Shown in pieces: positions 1-12,359 of a stretch of DNA of 64,000 nt. Each line of letters begins with the position of its first letter. The first letter of the stretch is position 1. The stretch covers positions 166,001 to 230,000 of the forward strand of contig JAJFZO010000385.1 in the NCBI GenBank assembly GCA_021397835.1, given 5' to 3'. The notes under the pieces were generated by a model, which worked only from the letters and a program-made list of their open reading frames with translations, made no database searches and was not told the DNA's origin. Source of the DNA: Moringa oleifera (lineage: Eukaryota; Streptophyta; Magnoliopsida; Brassicales; Moringaceae). The position numbers were made by a program, and so were the translations under genes.

Positions 1-1080
1 AGACCTATCTTTTAGCAAATAAATCCAAGTCATTCGAGAATAATCATCCACAAAAGTGATAAAAATACTTATGACTGGACAAAGTAGGATAACAACAAGG
101 CCCCCATACATCGGAGTGAACTAAATCAAAAGGACTTAAATTTCGACTCTCTCTAGGAGAAAAAGATGACTTGTGATGTTTTCCCAACTAATATGCATCA
201 CAGTTTATTAAAGCAGTAGACTCAACAAAAGGTACTATTTTTTTATCTTGGAAAAATTAAAATAACCTAAACGACAATGCCAATCATAAGGAGGCACACC
301 ACCAGCAATAGCAGTAACAGAAGAATTAAGAAAATAAATGCCTCTTGATTCAGAGCCGTGTCCAATTAATGTATTCATCTGAAGATCCTGAAAAATACAA
401 TGAGTAGGAAAGAAGGTTACAGAATAATTTAAAGATTTTGTAATTTGATTTGCTGAGAGAAGATTAAATGATAATTTAGGAACATGTAATACTTGATTAA
501 GTGTAAGAGAAGGAGTGTGAACAGTACCAAACCTAGAGACAGTAGAAATAGACCCATCAGCAATAGTAATTAGTGACAGAGATTGACAAGGAGTAAAAGT
601 ATGAAACTGACGTTGGTCCCCAGTCATGTGATTTGATGCACCAGAATCTATTAACCAAGAATTACTAGAAAGAGTTACAAGTGTAGTAGTACCTGTTCGG
701 AGGCTATGAGAGGTAATAGAATTAGGTTGTGATTGAATTAACCATTCATACTCCACCTTAGAAATCTGAATAACATCATCAAGTCCAACTGAAGAAACAG
801 AACCATCAGAAGTGAATGTAGCAGCAGCTGCCTCAAGAGTGTTGTGCTTTTTGGTACGTTTGGTAGCCCATTCAAGTTTACCATGCTTGTCCCAACATGC
901 ATCTTTAGTGTGATTTCCTTTGCCAAAAAAATCACATTTTCTATCACGCCCTTTACTCTTTCCAATATTGTGCCCACGTCCTTGTGCGAACATGGCCGAA
1001 TGTTCAAGAGTAATAGGTGGAGATGATAGAGCTAAAGAGGCTGATTGCAAGCGAGAGAAGGCTGCTTGAAGAGTAGGCAT
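1..1080 (-). pseudogene. copia pol fragment: zinc knuckle, protease, pre-integrase, integrase start
   Basis: An open stretch of 281 codons (1080-235) holds a degenerate zinc knuckle in which the second Cys is Phe (CDFF...H...C), then the aspartic protease signature WLIDSGASNHMT near residue 143, then a GAG-pre-integrase region ending WHCRLGY. Below 235 the integrase continues: after a TAG stop, the segments FDLVHSDVWGP and FVDDYSRMTWIYLLKD (one frame change apart) carry the first catalytic Asp region of the integrase core. The lost zinc-knuckle Cys, the stop and the frame changes show it is not functional. Family assignment is secure from the protease and integrase motifs. Confidence 0.88.
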
Positions 1081-1634
1081 TGTGCTTTCTGCAAGTAATT
1101 GAATTTTTAGAGTATTTTATTGGTCATTTAGATTCACAAGAAATCCACAAACAAAGAGATTTTTCCACTGATGTTTTTGAGTTTCTAGATCTATAGAGAG
1201 GGCTGCAATTCACGGAATTCATTGATAATTCCTCTATAGGCAGCAAAAAATTATGGAAGGGATTTTTCACCTTGTTTGTTATCAACAAGTTGTTGAAACA
1301 AAGAGAAAATTCAAGAATTATTACCATCATTTGAGAACATTTCTTTAATAAAGTCCCACATTTCCTTAGCAGTTGATATCAATCCAACAGAGGCAGCAAT
1401 CTTAGGTTCCAAAGAATTTAGCAGCCATGTTTTCACGGCACAATCAGATTGATGCCAAGGTACATATTTGGAATCCTTAGTGTCTATCATCGTTTCAACT
1501 AGATGATGATCACGACCTTGAGAACCAAGGAAGGTACGAAATGCTTGAGACGAAAGAGCATAATTTCTACTATTAAACTTTACAATAGTTCCAATAGAAT
1601 CACCCAAATCTGAGTGAGATATATTATCTGACAT
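1081..1634 (-). pseudogene. copia gag (UBN2/Retrotran_gag family), broken
   Basis: The start is the ATG at 1634-1632 (MSDNISHSDL...). About 108 open codons follow, with the copia gag pattern: VKFNSRNYALSSQAFRTFL, then a WHQSDCAVKTWLLNSLEP region and the AKEMWDF motif. The remaining gag (1310-1081) is recognisable only by changing frame, with pieces such as ETQKHQWKNLFV followed by a stop. Gag forms the virus-like particle that packages element RNA. The upstream leader is short and starts beyond the primer-binding site. Confidence 0.82.
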
Positions 1635-1815
1635 CTTGAATTGTAGATTCAAGTACCCAAAAATAAAAAAATAAAATAAAATGCATAACCTCAAACACAG
1701 AGGCACAACCTCAAATATGGAGGCACAACCTCAAAAACAGAGGTACAAAAAAAAAAATCAATCACACAAGAGGGGATTGACTAATCCCCAAAAAAAAAAG
1801 GTTTAAGATTAGAAT

Positions 1816-1834
1816 GAACCTTGCTCTGATACCA
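1816..1834 (-). other. primer-binding site for initiator tRNA-Met
   Basis: The minus strand reads TGGTATCAGAGCAAGGTTC, complementary to the 3' end of plant initiator tRNA-Met and typical of plant copia elements. It lies directly after the 3' end of the 5' LTR. It primes minus-strand cDNA synthesis. Confidence 0.9.
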
Positions 1835-2074
1835 TGTAAACAGGCAGAATTTTAGAGAAAAGAATATTATTCCTTGTACTCTTTACAAAAGAAATACAAC
1901 ACCTATATATACTAGGTAGTAGCCTACTAATCAAGGAGTAGATTAATCCTTGATATATGGTAACAGCCTACCAATCAAGGAGTAGATTACTCCTTTCCTA
2001 TTATAGACAATAATATTATAGCTAGCATATCTAAAAATAATCTACTTTAATTTTCAACATAAGATTTTCTAACA
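1835..2074 (-). repeat. copia 5' LTR, 240 bp
   Basis: On the minus strand it starts TGTTAGAAAA and ends TTTACA, bounded by TG...CA, with the primer-binding site directly after. A TATATATA box sits near 1903-1912. An internal direct repeat of about 22 bp (the AATCAAGGAGTAGATTA core) occurs near 1933-1951 and 1972-1988. The adjacent base at 2075 is already tandem-repeat sequence. Confidence 0.85.
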
Positions 2075-5000
2075 CCACCCATGCCCAGGTCCATGCAACA
2101 CGGCTCACCTGGTTCGTTCGCTGCTTACTATGTTGAGGGGCAGGGACGAGGGGGTTGGCTCACGATGGGCGCCCGTGGCCTGGCTGGCACGCCAACCGCT
2201 GTCATAAGCTGTGCAAGTAGCCAATGCCGTGCCTGCTGGGGGCTACCGAGGCATGCCTTCAGTGCCTAAGGTCCGTGCGACACGGCTCCGTTGGCTCGCT
2301 CGCTGGGCACTATGTCGAGGGGTAAGAACGAAGGGGCTCGCTTGTGATGGGCGCCCGTGGCCTGGCAGGCGCACCCACCGCTGCAGCACGATTGGCAAGC
2401 AGCCTATCCCATGCTTGCTGGGGGCTGCCGAGGCGTGCCTCCCATGCCCAAGGTCTGTGTGACGCGGCTCCCCTGTTTCGCTCGTTGGGCACTATGTCGA
2501 GGGGCAGGGATGAAGGGGTTGGCTCGCGATAGGCGCCTGTGGCTTGGCTAGCGCTCACCGCTGTTGCAAGATGGGCAAGCAGCCCATGTCGTACCTATTG
2601 GAGGCTACCGGGGCAAGCCTCGAATGCCCATGATTCGTGCGACACGGCTCCTTGGCTCGCACACGGGGCACTATGTCGAGGGGCTGGCTTATGATGAGCG
2701 CCCATGGCCTGGCTGGCGCTCCCACCGCTGCCGCACTCTGGGCAAGCACCCATGCCCATGGTCCGTGCGATGCGGCTCCCCTGGATCGCTCGCTGGGCAC
2801 TATGTCGAGGGGCTGGCTCACGGTGGGCGCCCATGCCCTGGCTGGTGCGCCTATCGCTGTCGCGGGCTGGGCATGCAGCCCATGCCATGCCTGCTGGGGG
2901 CTGCTGAGGCTTGCCTCTTGTGCCCAGGGTCCGTGAGATGCTGCTCCTTAGCTCCCTCCTTGGGCATTATGTCGAGGGGCTGGCTCGTGATGGGTGCCCA
3001 TGGCCTGGCTGGCGTGTCTACCACTGTCGAAAGTTGGGAAAGCAGCCCATGCAATCTCTGCTAGGGGTTGTCGTGGCATGCCTTCTGTGCCCATGGTCTG
3101 TGCGATGCGGCTCCCCTGGCTCGCTTGCTGGGCACTATGTCGAGGGGCTGGCTCGTTGTGGTCGCCCGTGGCCTCGCTGGCATGCCTACTGCCCCCGCAC
3201 GCTGGGCAAGCAGCCCATGCTGCACCTGCTGGGGGTTGCCATCGCATTCCTCCCTTGTCAAGGGTCCGTGCGACGCGGCTCCCTGGCTCGATCGCTAGGC
3301 ACTACATCGAGGGGCTAGCTCATAAAGGGCGCCTATGGCCTGGCTAGCCCCCACTACTGTTGCATGCTGGGGAAGCTGCCCATGCCGTGCCTGCAGGGGA
3401 CTGCCAAGGGATGCCTCACATGCCCAGGCTCCATGCATCACGGCTCCCCTGGCTCGCTTGCTGGGAACTATGTCAAGGGGCTGGCTCGCGATGGGCGCCC
3501 GTGGCCTGGCTGGCGCACCAAAGGCTACAACACGCTGTGCATGCAGCCCATGCAGTGCCTGCTGGGGGCTGCTAAGGCATGCCTCTTGTGAACAGTGTTC
3601 ATGTGACGCGGCTCCCCTAACTTGCTCACTGGGCACTAAGTTTAGGGGCAGGGACGAGGTGGCTCGCTCGCGATGGGCTCCCGTGGCCTGACAGGCGCGC
3701 CCACTGCTGCCACACACTGGGCAAGAAGCCCATACCGTCCTGCTAGGGGCTTTCGAGGCATGCCTCTTATGCCCATGGTTCGTGAGATGCGGCTCCCCTT
3801 GCTCGCTCGCTGGGCACTATGTCGAGGGGCTGGCTCGCGGTGGGCGCCCGTGGCCTGGCTGGTGTGCCTAACGCTCTTGCGCACTGGGCAAGCAGCCCAT
3901 GCTGCACCTTTTGTGGGCCGCCGAGGCTTGCCTCCCATGCCCAGGGTCCGTGCAACACGGCTCCTCAGCTACCTCGTTGGGCACTATGTCGAGGGGCTAG
4001 CTCGTGATGGGTGCCCATGGCCTGGCTGGCGCGCCTACCACTGTCAAAAGCTTTGCAAGCGGCCCATGCATTGCTTGCTAGGGACTATCGAGGCATGCCA
4101 CCTGTGCCCAAGGTCCATGCGATGCGACTCCCCTGGCTCGCTCGCTGGGCACTATGTCGAGGGGCTGGCTCGTAGTGGCTGCCCGTGGCTTGGCTGGCAT
4201 GCCTACTGCCCCCGCACACCTTGCAAGCAGCCCTTGCCGCACCTGCTGGGGGTTGCCATCGCATGCCTCCCTTGCCAAGGGTCCGTGCGGCGCGGCTCCC
4301 TAGCTCGATCGCTGGGCACTATGTCGAGCGGATGGCTCATAACGGGCGCCTGTGGCCTGGCTGCCGCCCACCACTGTTGCATGCTGAGGAAGTTGCCTAT
4401 GCCGTGCCTGCTGGGGAATGCCAAGGGATGCCTCCCATGCCCAGGCTCCATGCAACACGGCTCCTCTGCTCGCTTGCTGGGAACTATGTCAAGGGGCTGG
4501 CTCGCGATGGGCGCCCGTGGCCTAGCTGGAGCACCTAAGGCTACTACATGCTGTGCATGGAGCCCATGCAGTGCCTGCTGGGGGCTACTGAGGCATGCCT
4601 CCTGTGAACAGTGTTCATGTGAAGCGGCTCCCCTGGATTGCTCACTGGGCACTAAGTTTAGGGGCAGGGACGAGGTGGCTCGCTCGTGATGGGCTCCCGT
4701 AGCCTGGCAGGCGCGCCCACTACAGCCACACACTGGGCAAGCAGCCCATGCCGTGCCTGTTGGGAGCCGCCGAGGCGTGCGTCTCATGCCCAGGGTTCGT
4801 GCGACGTGGCTCCCCAGGCTTTCACGCTGGGCACTCTGTCGAGTGGCTGGGACGAGGGGATTGGCACACGATCGGTGCCCGTAGCCTAGCTGGCATGCCC
4901 ACCACTCCCCCACGCTGGGCAAGCAGCCATTGCTGTGCCTTCTTGGGGCTACCGAGGTGTGCCTCCCATGCCCAGGGTCCATGCGATGCGGCTCCCCTAA

Positions 5001-8000
5001 CTTGCTCGTTGGGCACTATGTCGAGGTGCTGGCTCGCGATGGGTGCCCGTAGCCTGGCTGGTGCGCCCACCACTACAACACACTGGGCAAGTAGCCCATG
5101 CTGTGCATGTAGGGGGCTGCTGAGGCATGCCTCCCATGCCCAGGGTCCTTGCGATGCACCTCCCCTGGCTCCCTCGCTGGGCACCATGTCGAGGGGCAGG
5201 AACAAGGGGGCTAGATCGCGATGGGCGCCCGTGGCCTGGCTGGCGCACACACTGCTGCCGCACACTGGGCAAGCAGCCCATGCCATGGCTGCTGGGGGCT
5301 GCTGAGGCATGCCTCCCGTGCTTGGGGTCCATGCGATGTGGCTCCCCTGTCTCCCTCGCCGGGCACTATGTCGAGAGGCAGGGACGAGGGGCTGGCTTGC
5401 GATGGGTGCCCGTGGCCTAGCTGGCGTGCTCACCGCAGTCGCAAGCCAGGCAAGCAGCACTTGCCGTGCCTGCTGGGGGGCTGCCGAGGCATGCCTCCCA
5501 TGCCCATGGTCCGTGTGACGCGGCTCCCCTGGCTAGCTTGATGGGCACTATGTCGAGGGCCTAGTTCGTGATGGGCGTGCATGGCCTAGCTGGTGCGCCC
5601 ACCGCTTTTGAAAGCTGGGCAAGCAGCCTATGCCATGCCTGCTAGGGGCTGTCAAGGCATGCCACCCGTGCCCAGGGTCCATGTGATGCGACTCCCTTGG
5701 CTCGCTCGCTGGGCACTATATCGAGGGGCTGGCTCGCGATGAGCGCCCATGGCTTAGCTGGCGTGCCTACTGTCCCCGAATGCCGGGCAAGCAGCCCATG
5801 CAGCGCCTGTTGGGGGCCGCTGAGGCTTGCCTCCCGTGACTAGGGTCCGTGCAACACAGCTCCACTGGCTTGCTCGCTGGGCACTATGTTGAGGGGCTGG
5901 CTCGCGATGGGCGCCAGTGGCCTTGCTGGCGCACCCAACGCTACTACACGCTGTGCAAGCAGCCCATGCCATGCCTTCTAGGGGCTGCCGAGGCATGCCT
6001 CCCGTGCCTAGGGCCCATGTGACGCGTCTCCCCTTGTTCGCTCACTGGGAACCATGTCATGGGGCAGGGACGAGGGGCTGGCTCACAATGGGCGCCTGTG
6101 GCCTGGCTGGCATGCCAACTGTTGTTGCAAGCTGGGCAAGAAGCCCTTGCCGTGCCTGCTAGGGGCTGCCGAGGCATGCCTCCCGTGCCCAGGGCCCATG
6201 TAACGCGGCTGTCCAGGCTCGCTCGCTTTACACTATGTCGAGGAGTAGGGACGGGGAGGCTGGCCAGCGTTGGGTGCCCGTCGCCTGGCTGGGGCACCCA
6301 CCGCTCCTACACATTGGGCGGGCAGCCCTTGCTGTACCTGCTGGAGGCTACCGTGGTGTGCCTTCCGTGCCCAGGGTCTGCGCGAGGCGACTCCCCTAGC
6401 TTGCTCGTTGGGCACTATGTTGAGGTGCTGGCACGCGATGGGTGCCCGCAGCCTTGCTAGCGTGCCCACTGCTACATCACGCTGAGAAGCAGCCCATGTC
6501 GTGCCTGTAGTGGGCTGCCGAGGCATGCCTCCCGTGCCCAGGTACTGTGTGACATGGCTCCCCTGGCTCGCTAGCTGGGCACTATGTTGAGGGGCTGGCT
6601 CGTGATGGGCGCCCGTGGCATGGCTGGCGCGCCCACCGCTGCTGCACGCTGGGCTAGCAGCCCATGTCGTGCTTGCAGGGGGCTTCTGAGTAATGCCTCC
6701 CATGCCCAGGGTCGATGCGACGCGGCTCACCTAGCTCGCTCGTAGGGCACTATGTCGAGGGGCAGGGACGAGGGGGTTGGCTCGCGATGGCCGCCCATGG
6801 CCTAGTAGGCACGACCACCACTACCGCACACTAGGCAAACAGCCCATATCGTGCCTGTCGGGGGATGCCAAGGCATGCCTCCCGTGCCCAGGGTCCATGG
6901 GACACGGCTCCCCTGGTTCGCTCGCTGGGCACTATGTTGAGGGGCAGGGACAAGGGGGCTGGCTCGTGATGGGCGCCCGTGGCCTAGCTGGCGCGCCCTC
7001 CGCCGCTACATGCTGGGCAAGCTACCCACGCCGTGCCTGCTGGGAGCTGCTTAGGCATGCCTCCGATGCTCAGGGTCCATGCGATGCATCTCCCCTAGCT
7101 CGCTTGCTGGGCACTATTTTGAGGAGCAGGGATGACGGGGCTGGCTCGCGATGGGCGCCCGTGGCCTACCAGGCGCGCCCACCGTTGCCGCACACTGAGC
7201 AAGAAGCCGATGCTGTGCCTGCTAGGGGCGGCTGAGGCATGCTTCCCGTTGCCAGGGTCCGTGTGACGCGGCTCCCTTGGCTCGCTCGTTGGGCACTATG
7301 TCGAGGGGCAAGGATGAGGGGGCTAGCTCACGATGGACGCCCGTGGCCTGGCTGTCGCGCCCATTGCTCCCGTACACAGGGCAAGCAGCCCATGCCGTGC
7401 CTGCTGGTAGCTGCCGAGGCTTGCCTTCCGTTCCCATGGTCAATGCGATGCAGCTCCCCTGGCTCGCTCGCTGGGCACTATGTTCAGGGGCAGGGACGAG
7501 GGGCTGGCTCGTGATGGGCGCCTCTGGCAGGGTTGCCGCACCTACCACTGCCGCACGCTGTGCAAGCACCCTTGCCGTGCCTGCTGGAGGCTTTTAAGGC
7601 ATGCCTCCCGTACCCAGGGTCCGTGCGACGTGGCTCCCCTAGCTCGCTCGCCGGGCACTATGTCGAGGGGCTGGCTCGTGATGGGTGCCTGTGGCATGGC
7701 TCGCGTGCCGACCGCTGCCGCACACTTCCCAAGCAGCCCATCCCGTGCTTGCTGGGAGCTGCTGAGGCTTGCCTTCCGTGCCCAGGCTTCATGCGACGTG
7801 GCTTCCCTGGCTCACTGGCTGGCAACTATGTCGAGGGGCAGGGACTAGGGGACTGGCTCGCGATGGTCTCCCGTGGCCTCGCAGGCGCTCCCACCGCTGC
7901 GGCACGCTGGGCAAGCAGCCCATACCACGCCTGCAGGGGACTGCTGAGGCATGCCTCCAGTGCATAGGGTCCGTGCGACGCGGCTCTCCTAGTTCGCTCA

Positions 8001-11000
8001 CTAGGCACTATGTCGAGGGGCTGGGTGACGAAGGGCTCCCGTGGCCTTACTGGCGCCCCCTCCGCTGCTATACGTTGGGTAAGCAGCCCATGCCATGCCT
8101 GCTAGGGGCTGCAGAGTCGTGGCTCCCATGCTTATGGTTCGTGCGACGCAGTTGCCCTGGCTCGCTTGCTGGGCACTATGTCGAGTGCCTGGCTCTTTAT
8201 GGGCGCCCGTGGCCTGGCAGGCGCGCCCACCGCTACTGCACGCTGGGCAAGTAGCCCATGCCGTGCCTCCTAGGGGTGGTAGAGGCATGCCTCCCATGGC
8301 CAAGGTCCATGTTACACGGCTCCCCTGGCTCACTCGCTGGGCACTATGTCGAAGGGCAGGGCAAAAGGGGCTCATACGCGATGGGCGCCCGTGGCCTGGC
8401 TAGCGAGCCCATCGCTCCGGTATGCTGGCCAAGTAGCCCAGGCCTTGCCAGCTAGGGGCTGCGTAGGCTTGCCTTCCGTGCTTAGGGTCTGTGCGAAGCA
8501 TCTCCTTGGCTTGCTCGTGAGGCTCTATGTTGAGGGATTGGCTCGTGATTGGCACCCGTGGCCTGGCAGGCCAGCCCACCGCTCTCGCACGCTGGGCAAG
8601 AAGCCCTAGCCATGCAACCTGGTGGTTGCCGAGGCATGCCTCGCTTGCCCAGGGTCCGTGCGGCGTTGCTCCCCTGGATCGCTCGCTGGGCACTATGTCT
8701 AGGGGCAGGGACGAGGGGGCTGGCTCGTAATGGGCGCCTATCGCCTGGCTGGCGCGCCCACCACTCCCGTACGTTGGGCAACAAGCCCAAGCTGTGCTTG
8801 GTAGGGGCTACCGAGGATTGCTTCCCATGCCAAGGGTTCGTGCGACGCGGCTCCCCTAGCTCGCTCACTGGGCACTATATCGAGGGGCAGGGATGGGGGG
8901 CCTAGCTCGTGATTGGCACCCGTGGCCTGGCTGGCGCGCCCACCGCTGCCGTACGCTAGGCAAGTAGCCCATGCCATGCCTGCTGGGGGCTGCCGAGGCA
9001 TGCCTCCCCTGCCTAGGGTCTGTGCGATGCGGCTTCCCTGACTCGCTAGCTGGTCACTATGACGAGGGGCAGGGGCGATGCGGCTGCCTCGCAATGGGCG
9101 CCCGTGGCCTGGCTGGCGCACCCACCGCTTTCTCATGCTGTGCAAGCAACCCATGCCGTTTCTGCTGGGGGCTGCTGAGGCATCCCATACGTGCCTAGGG
9201 TCCAAGCGATGCGGTTCCTCTGGCTCGCTCGCTGGGCAATAAGTTGAGGGGCAGGGACGAGGGGGCTGCCGAGGCATGCCTCCCAACCCGGGGTCTGTGT
9301 GACGAGGCTCCCCTAGCTCGCACGCTGGGCACCATGTCGAGGGGCAGGGACAAGGGGGCTGGCTCGCAATGGGCGCCCGTAGCCTAGCTGGCATGCCCAC
9401 CGCTACCCCACGCTGGGTAAAAAGCCCATTCTATGCCTGATGGGGGCTATTGAGGCATGCCTCCTGTGCCCAGGGTTCATGCAATACGGCTCTGTTGGCT
9501 CGCTTGCTGGGCACCATGTCGAGGAACTGGGATGAGGGGGCTGGCTCGCGATGGGTGTCTGTGGCCTGGCTAGCACACACACAGCTGCCGCACACTGGGC
9601 AAGCAGCCCATGCCATGCCTGCAGGGGTCTCCCAAGGCATGCCTACATGCCCAGTGTTCGTGCGACGTGGCTCCACCTGGCTCGCTCGATGGGCAGTAAA
9701 TCGAGGTGCACACACACCTGCCACACGCTGGGTAAGCAGCCCATGCTGCGCCTGCAGGGGGCTGCCAAGGCATACCTCCCATGACAATGGTCCAAGCGAC
9801 GCGGCTCACTTGGCTCAGTCCCTGGGCACTATGTGGAGGCTCGGGGACAAGGATATTGGCTCGCGATGGGCGCCACAAGCCTGGCTGGCGCTCCCACTGC
9901 TGCCGCACGCTAGGCACATGGGCCATGTCGTGCCTTCTGGGAGCTGCCATGGCTTGCCTCCTATGCCTAGGGTCCAAGGAACGCAGCTCACCTGGCACCA
10001 TGTTGAGAGGCAGGGACGAGGGGCCTGGCTCACGATGGGCGCCTATGGCCTGGCTGGGGTGCCAACCACTGCCACACGCTGGGCAAGCAGCCCTTGCCGT
10101 GCCATCTAGGGGTTGTGAGGCATGCCTCCCGTGCCCAGGGTCCATGCATCACGGCTCCACTGACTCGCTCGCTGGGCACTACGTCGAGGGTCGAGGACAA
10201 GGAGGTTAGCTCGCGATGGGCGCCACTGGCCTGGCTTGCGCGCCTATCGCTACAGCACGCTAGCCACTTGGCCCATGCCGTGCCTGCTGGGGGTTGCCGA
10301 GGCATGGCTCCCGTGCCCAGGGTCCATGTAACGCGGCTCCCCTGGCTTGCGTTGAGGGGCAGAGACGACGGGGCTGGCTCGCGATGGGCGCCAGTGGCCT
10401 GGCTGGCGTGCCCACCGCTGCTGCACGCTGAGTACTTGGCCCTTGCAATGCCGCTGGGGGTTGCCGATGGGTGACTCCTGTGCCGAGGGACCGTGCGACG
10501 CGGCTCTCTTGGCACGCTTGCTTGGCACTACGTTGAGGGTTAGGGATGAAGGGGCTGCCTCGTGATGGGCGCCCGTGGCCTGGCTGGCGCGCCCACCGCT
10601 ACCGCACGCTGGGCACTTGGCCCATGCAATCTTGCTGGGGGCTGCCGAGGCATGCCTGCCATGCCCAGTGTCTGTGCGACACAGCTCCCCTGGCTCTCTC
10701 GCTGGGCTCTATGTCGAGGGTTGAGGACGAGGGGGCTGGGTAGCAATGGGCACCACTGGCCTTGCTAGCGCATCCGCAACTGCCGCGCACTGGGAACTTA
10801 GCTCATGCCATGCCTATTGGGGGCTGCCGAGGCATGCCTCCCATGCCTTAGGTCCATGCGACATGGATCCACTGGCTTCCTAGCTTTGCACTACGTCAAG
10901 GGCCGGGGATGAGGGGGCTGGCTCGTGATGCGCCTCACCGGCGTGGCAGGTCTGCCCACTGCGGCCGCACGCTGGTCACTTGACCCACGCTGTGCTTGCT

Positions 11001-11518
11001 GGGGCCTGTCGAGGCATGCCTCCCACGCCCAGGGTCTGTGCGATGCGGCTCCCCTGGCTCGCTCACTTTCGCTCGCTGGGCACTTGACCTATGCCGTGCC
11101 TGCTGCACGCTGTCGAAGTGTGCCTCCCGTGCCCAGGGCCCATGCGACTCTGCTCCCTTGGCTCGCTCTCTGAGCACTACGTCGACGGTTGGGAACGTGG
11201 GGGCTGGCTCACGATGGGCGCCATTGGCCTCACTAGCGCACCCACAGTTGCCACACGGGGGGCACTTGGCCAATGTCGTGCCTACTGGGCGCTGCCGAGG
11301 CATGCCTCCCGTGCCCAAGGTCCATGTGATGTGGCTCCCCTGGCTCGCTCGTTGGGCACCATGTCGAGGGGCTAGGACGAGGGGGCTGGCACGCAATGGG
11401 CACCCGTGGCCTTGCTGGTGTGCCCACCGCTGCCGAGGCATGCATCCTATGCCCAGTATCCTTGCGACGCGGCTCCCTTGGCTCGTCGCTGGGCACTACG
11501 TTAAGGACGAGGGGGCTA
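2075..11518 (-). repeat. IGS tandem repeat array A, about 54 monomers of ~167/180 bp
   Basis: This is a GC-rich tandem array. Successive GGCAC(T)ATGTCGAGG landmarks at 2306, 2488, 2667, 2796, 2963, 3131, 3298, 3464, 3632 and 3813 give spacings of 182, 179, 129, 167, 168, 167, 166, 168 and 181. There are two monomer lengths, differing by a 12-13 bp GCAGGGACGAGG-like block. Each monomer carries GAGGCATGCCTC, a perfect palindrome in good copies, and a GGGCGCCC block. The same repeat flanks 26S 3' ends elsewhere in this window, so I infer rDNA intergenic-spacer subrepeats. Long open frames here are by-products of GC-rich repetition. Confidence 0.9.
2796..4829 (-). repeat. higher-order repeat: two tandem copies of a six-monomer, 1,017-bp block
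   Basis: Within array A, 2796-3812 and 3813-4829 share monomer-specific variants in the same order. Examples are the ACTGCCCCCGCAC variant, the GGAACTATGTCAAGG monomer, and the AACAGTGTTCATGTGA variant at 3591 and again at 4607. Landmarks 2796/3813, 2963/3980 and 3131/4148 are all 1,017 bp apart. A weaker partial third copy may start near 5550. This indicates unequal exchange of six-monomer blocks. Confidence 0.8.
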
Positions 11519-11617
11519 GCTTCGCGCCACTGGCTTTTCAACCAAGTGCGATGACCAATTGTGCAAATCAATGGTTCCTCTCATACTAGGTTGAATTACT
11601 ATCATGATGCGGGCATT

Positions 11618-11671
<54 letters not shown>

Positions 11672-12321
11672 ATTGGTGGGTGAACAATCCAACACTTAGT
11701 GAATTCTGCTTCACAATGATAGGAAGAGTCGACATCAAAGGATTAAAAAGCCATGTCGCTATGAACACTTGGCTGCCACAAGCCAGTTATCCCTGCGGTA
11801 ACTTTTCTGACACCTCTAGCTTCAAATTTCGAAGGTCTAAAGGATTGATAGGCCATGCTTTCATGGTTCATATTCGTACTAGAAATCAGAATCAAACGAG
11901 CTTTTACCCTTTTGTTCCACACGAGATTTTTGTTCTCGTTGAGCTCATCTTAGGAGACCTGCGTTATCTTTTAACAGATGTGCAGCCCCAGCCAAACTCC
12001 CCACCTGACAATGTCTTCGGCACGGATCGGCCGGCCGAAGCCGACCTTGTGTCCAAAAAGAGGGGCGACGCCCGGCCTTTGAGTCACGAAATAAGTAAAA
12101 TAACGGTAAAAGTAGTAATCTTTCACTTTCGTCGTTTTCGGCTCACTTATCCTACACCTCTCAAGTCATTCCACAAAGTCGGATTAGAGTCAAGCTCAAC
12201 AGGTTCTTCTTTCCCCGCTGATTCTACCAAGCCCGTTCCCTTGGCTATGGTTTCGCTGGATAGTAGACAGGGACAATGGGAATCTCGTTAATCCATTCAT
12301 GTGCATCACTAATTAGATGAT

Positions 12322-12359
<38 letters not shown>

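Larger units (their letters stand above)
1..2074 (-). mobile_element. Ty1/copia LTR retrotransposon, 5' part
   Basis: Read on the minus strand, the order is 5' LTR (2074-1835), tRNA-Met primer-binding site, gag, protease, then the start of integrase, which runs off the window at position 1. This gag-PR-IN order is that of Ty1/copia. The coding part has in-frame stops and frameshifts, so this copy is dead. The LTR abuts the 180-bp repeat array directly at 2074/2075, so the element inserted into, or was joined to, rDNA spacer repeats. The other LTR lies outside the window, so the target-site duplication cannot be tested. Confidence 0.9.

Noticed and set aside
3673..4689. 338-codon open frame, and dozens of similar Arg/Gly/Ala-rich frames on both strands in the repeat arrays
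   Set aside because: They arise from GC-rich repeats with few stop codons in any frame; several frames and both strands are open at once and the products only repeat the monomer.
2075..11518. CRISPR-like or centromeric satellite array
   Set aside because: Units are contiguous with no spacers, so not CRISPR. The same monomer follows 26S 3' ends in native order at 36009 and 58209, so IGS subrepeats fit better than a centromere satellite.
11680..12291. 203-codon plus-strand open frame
   Set aside because: It is the antisense of 26S rRNA, with no protein homology.
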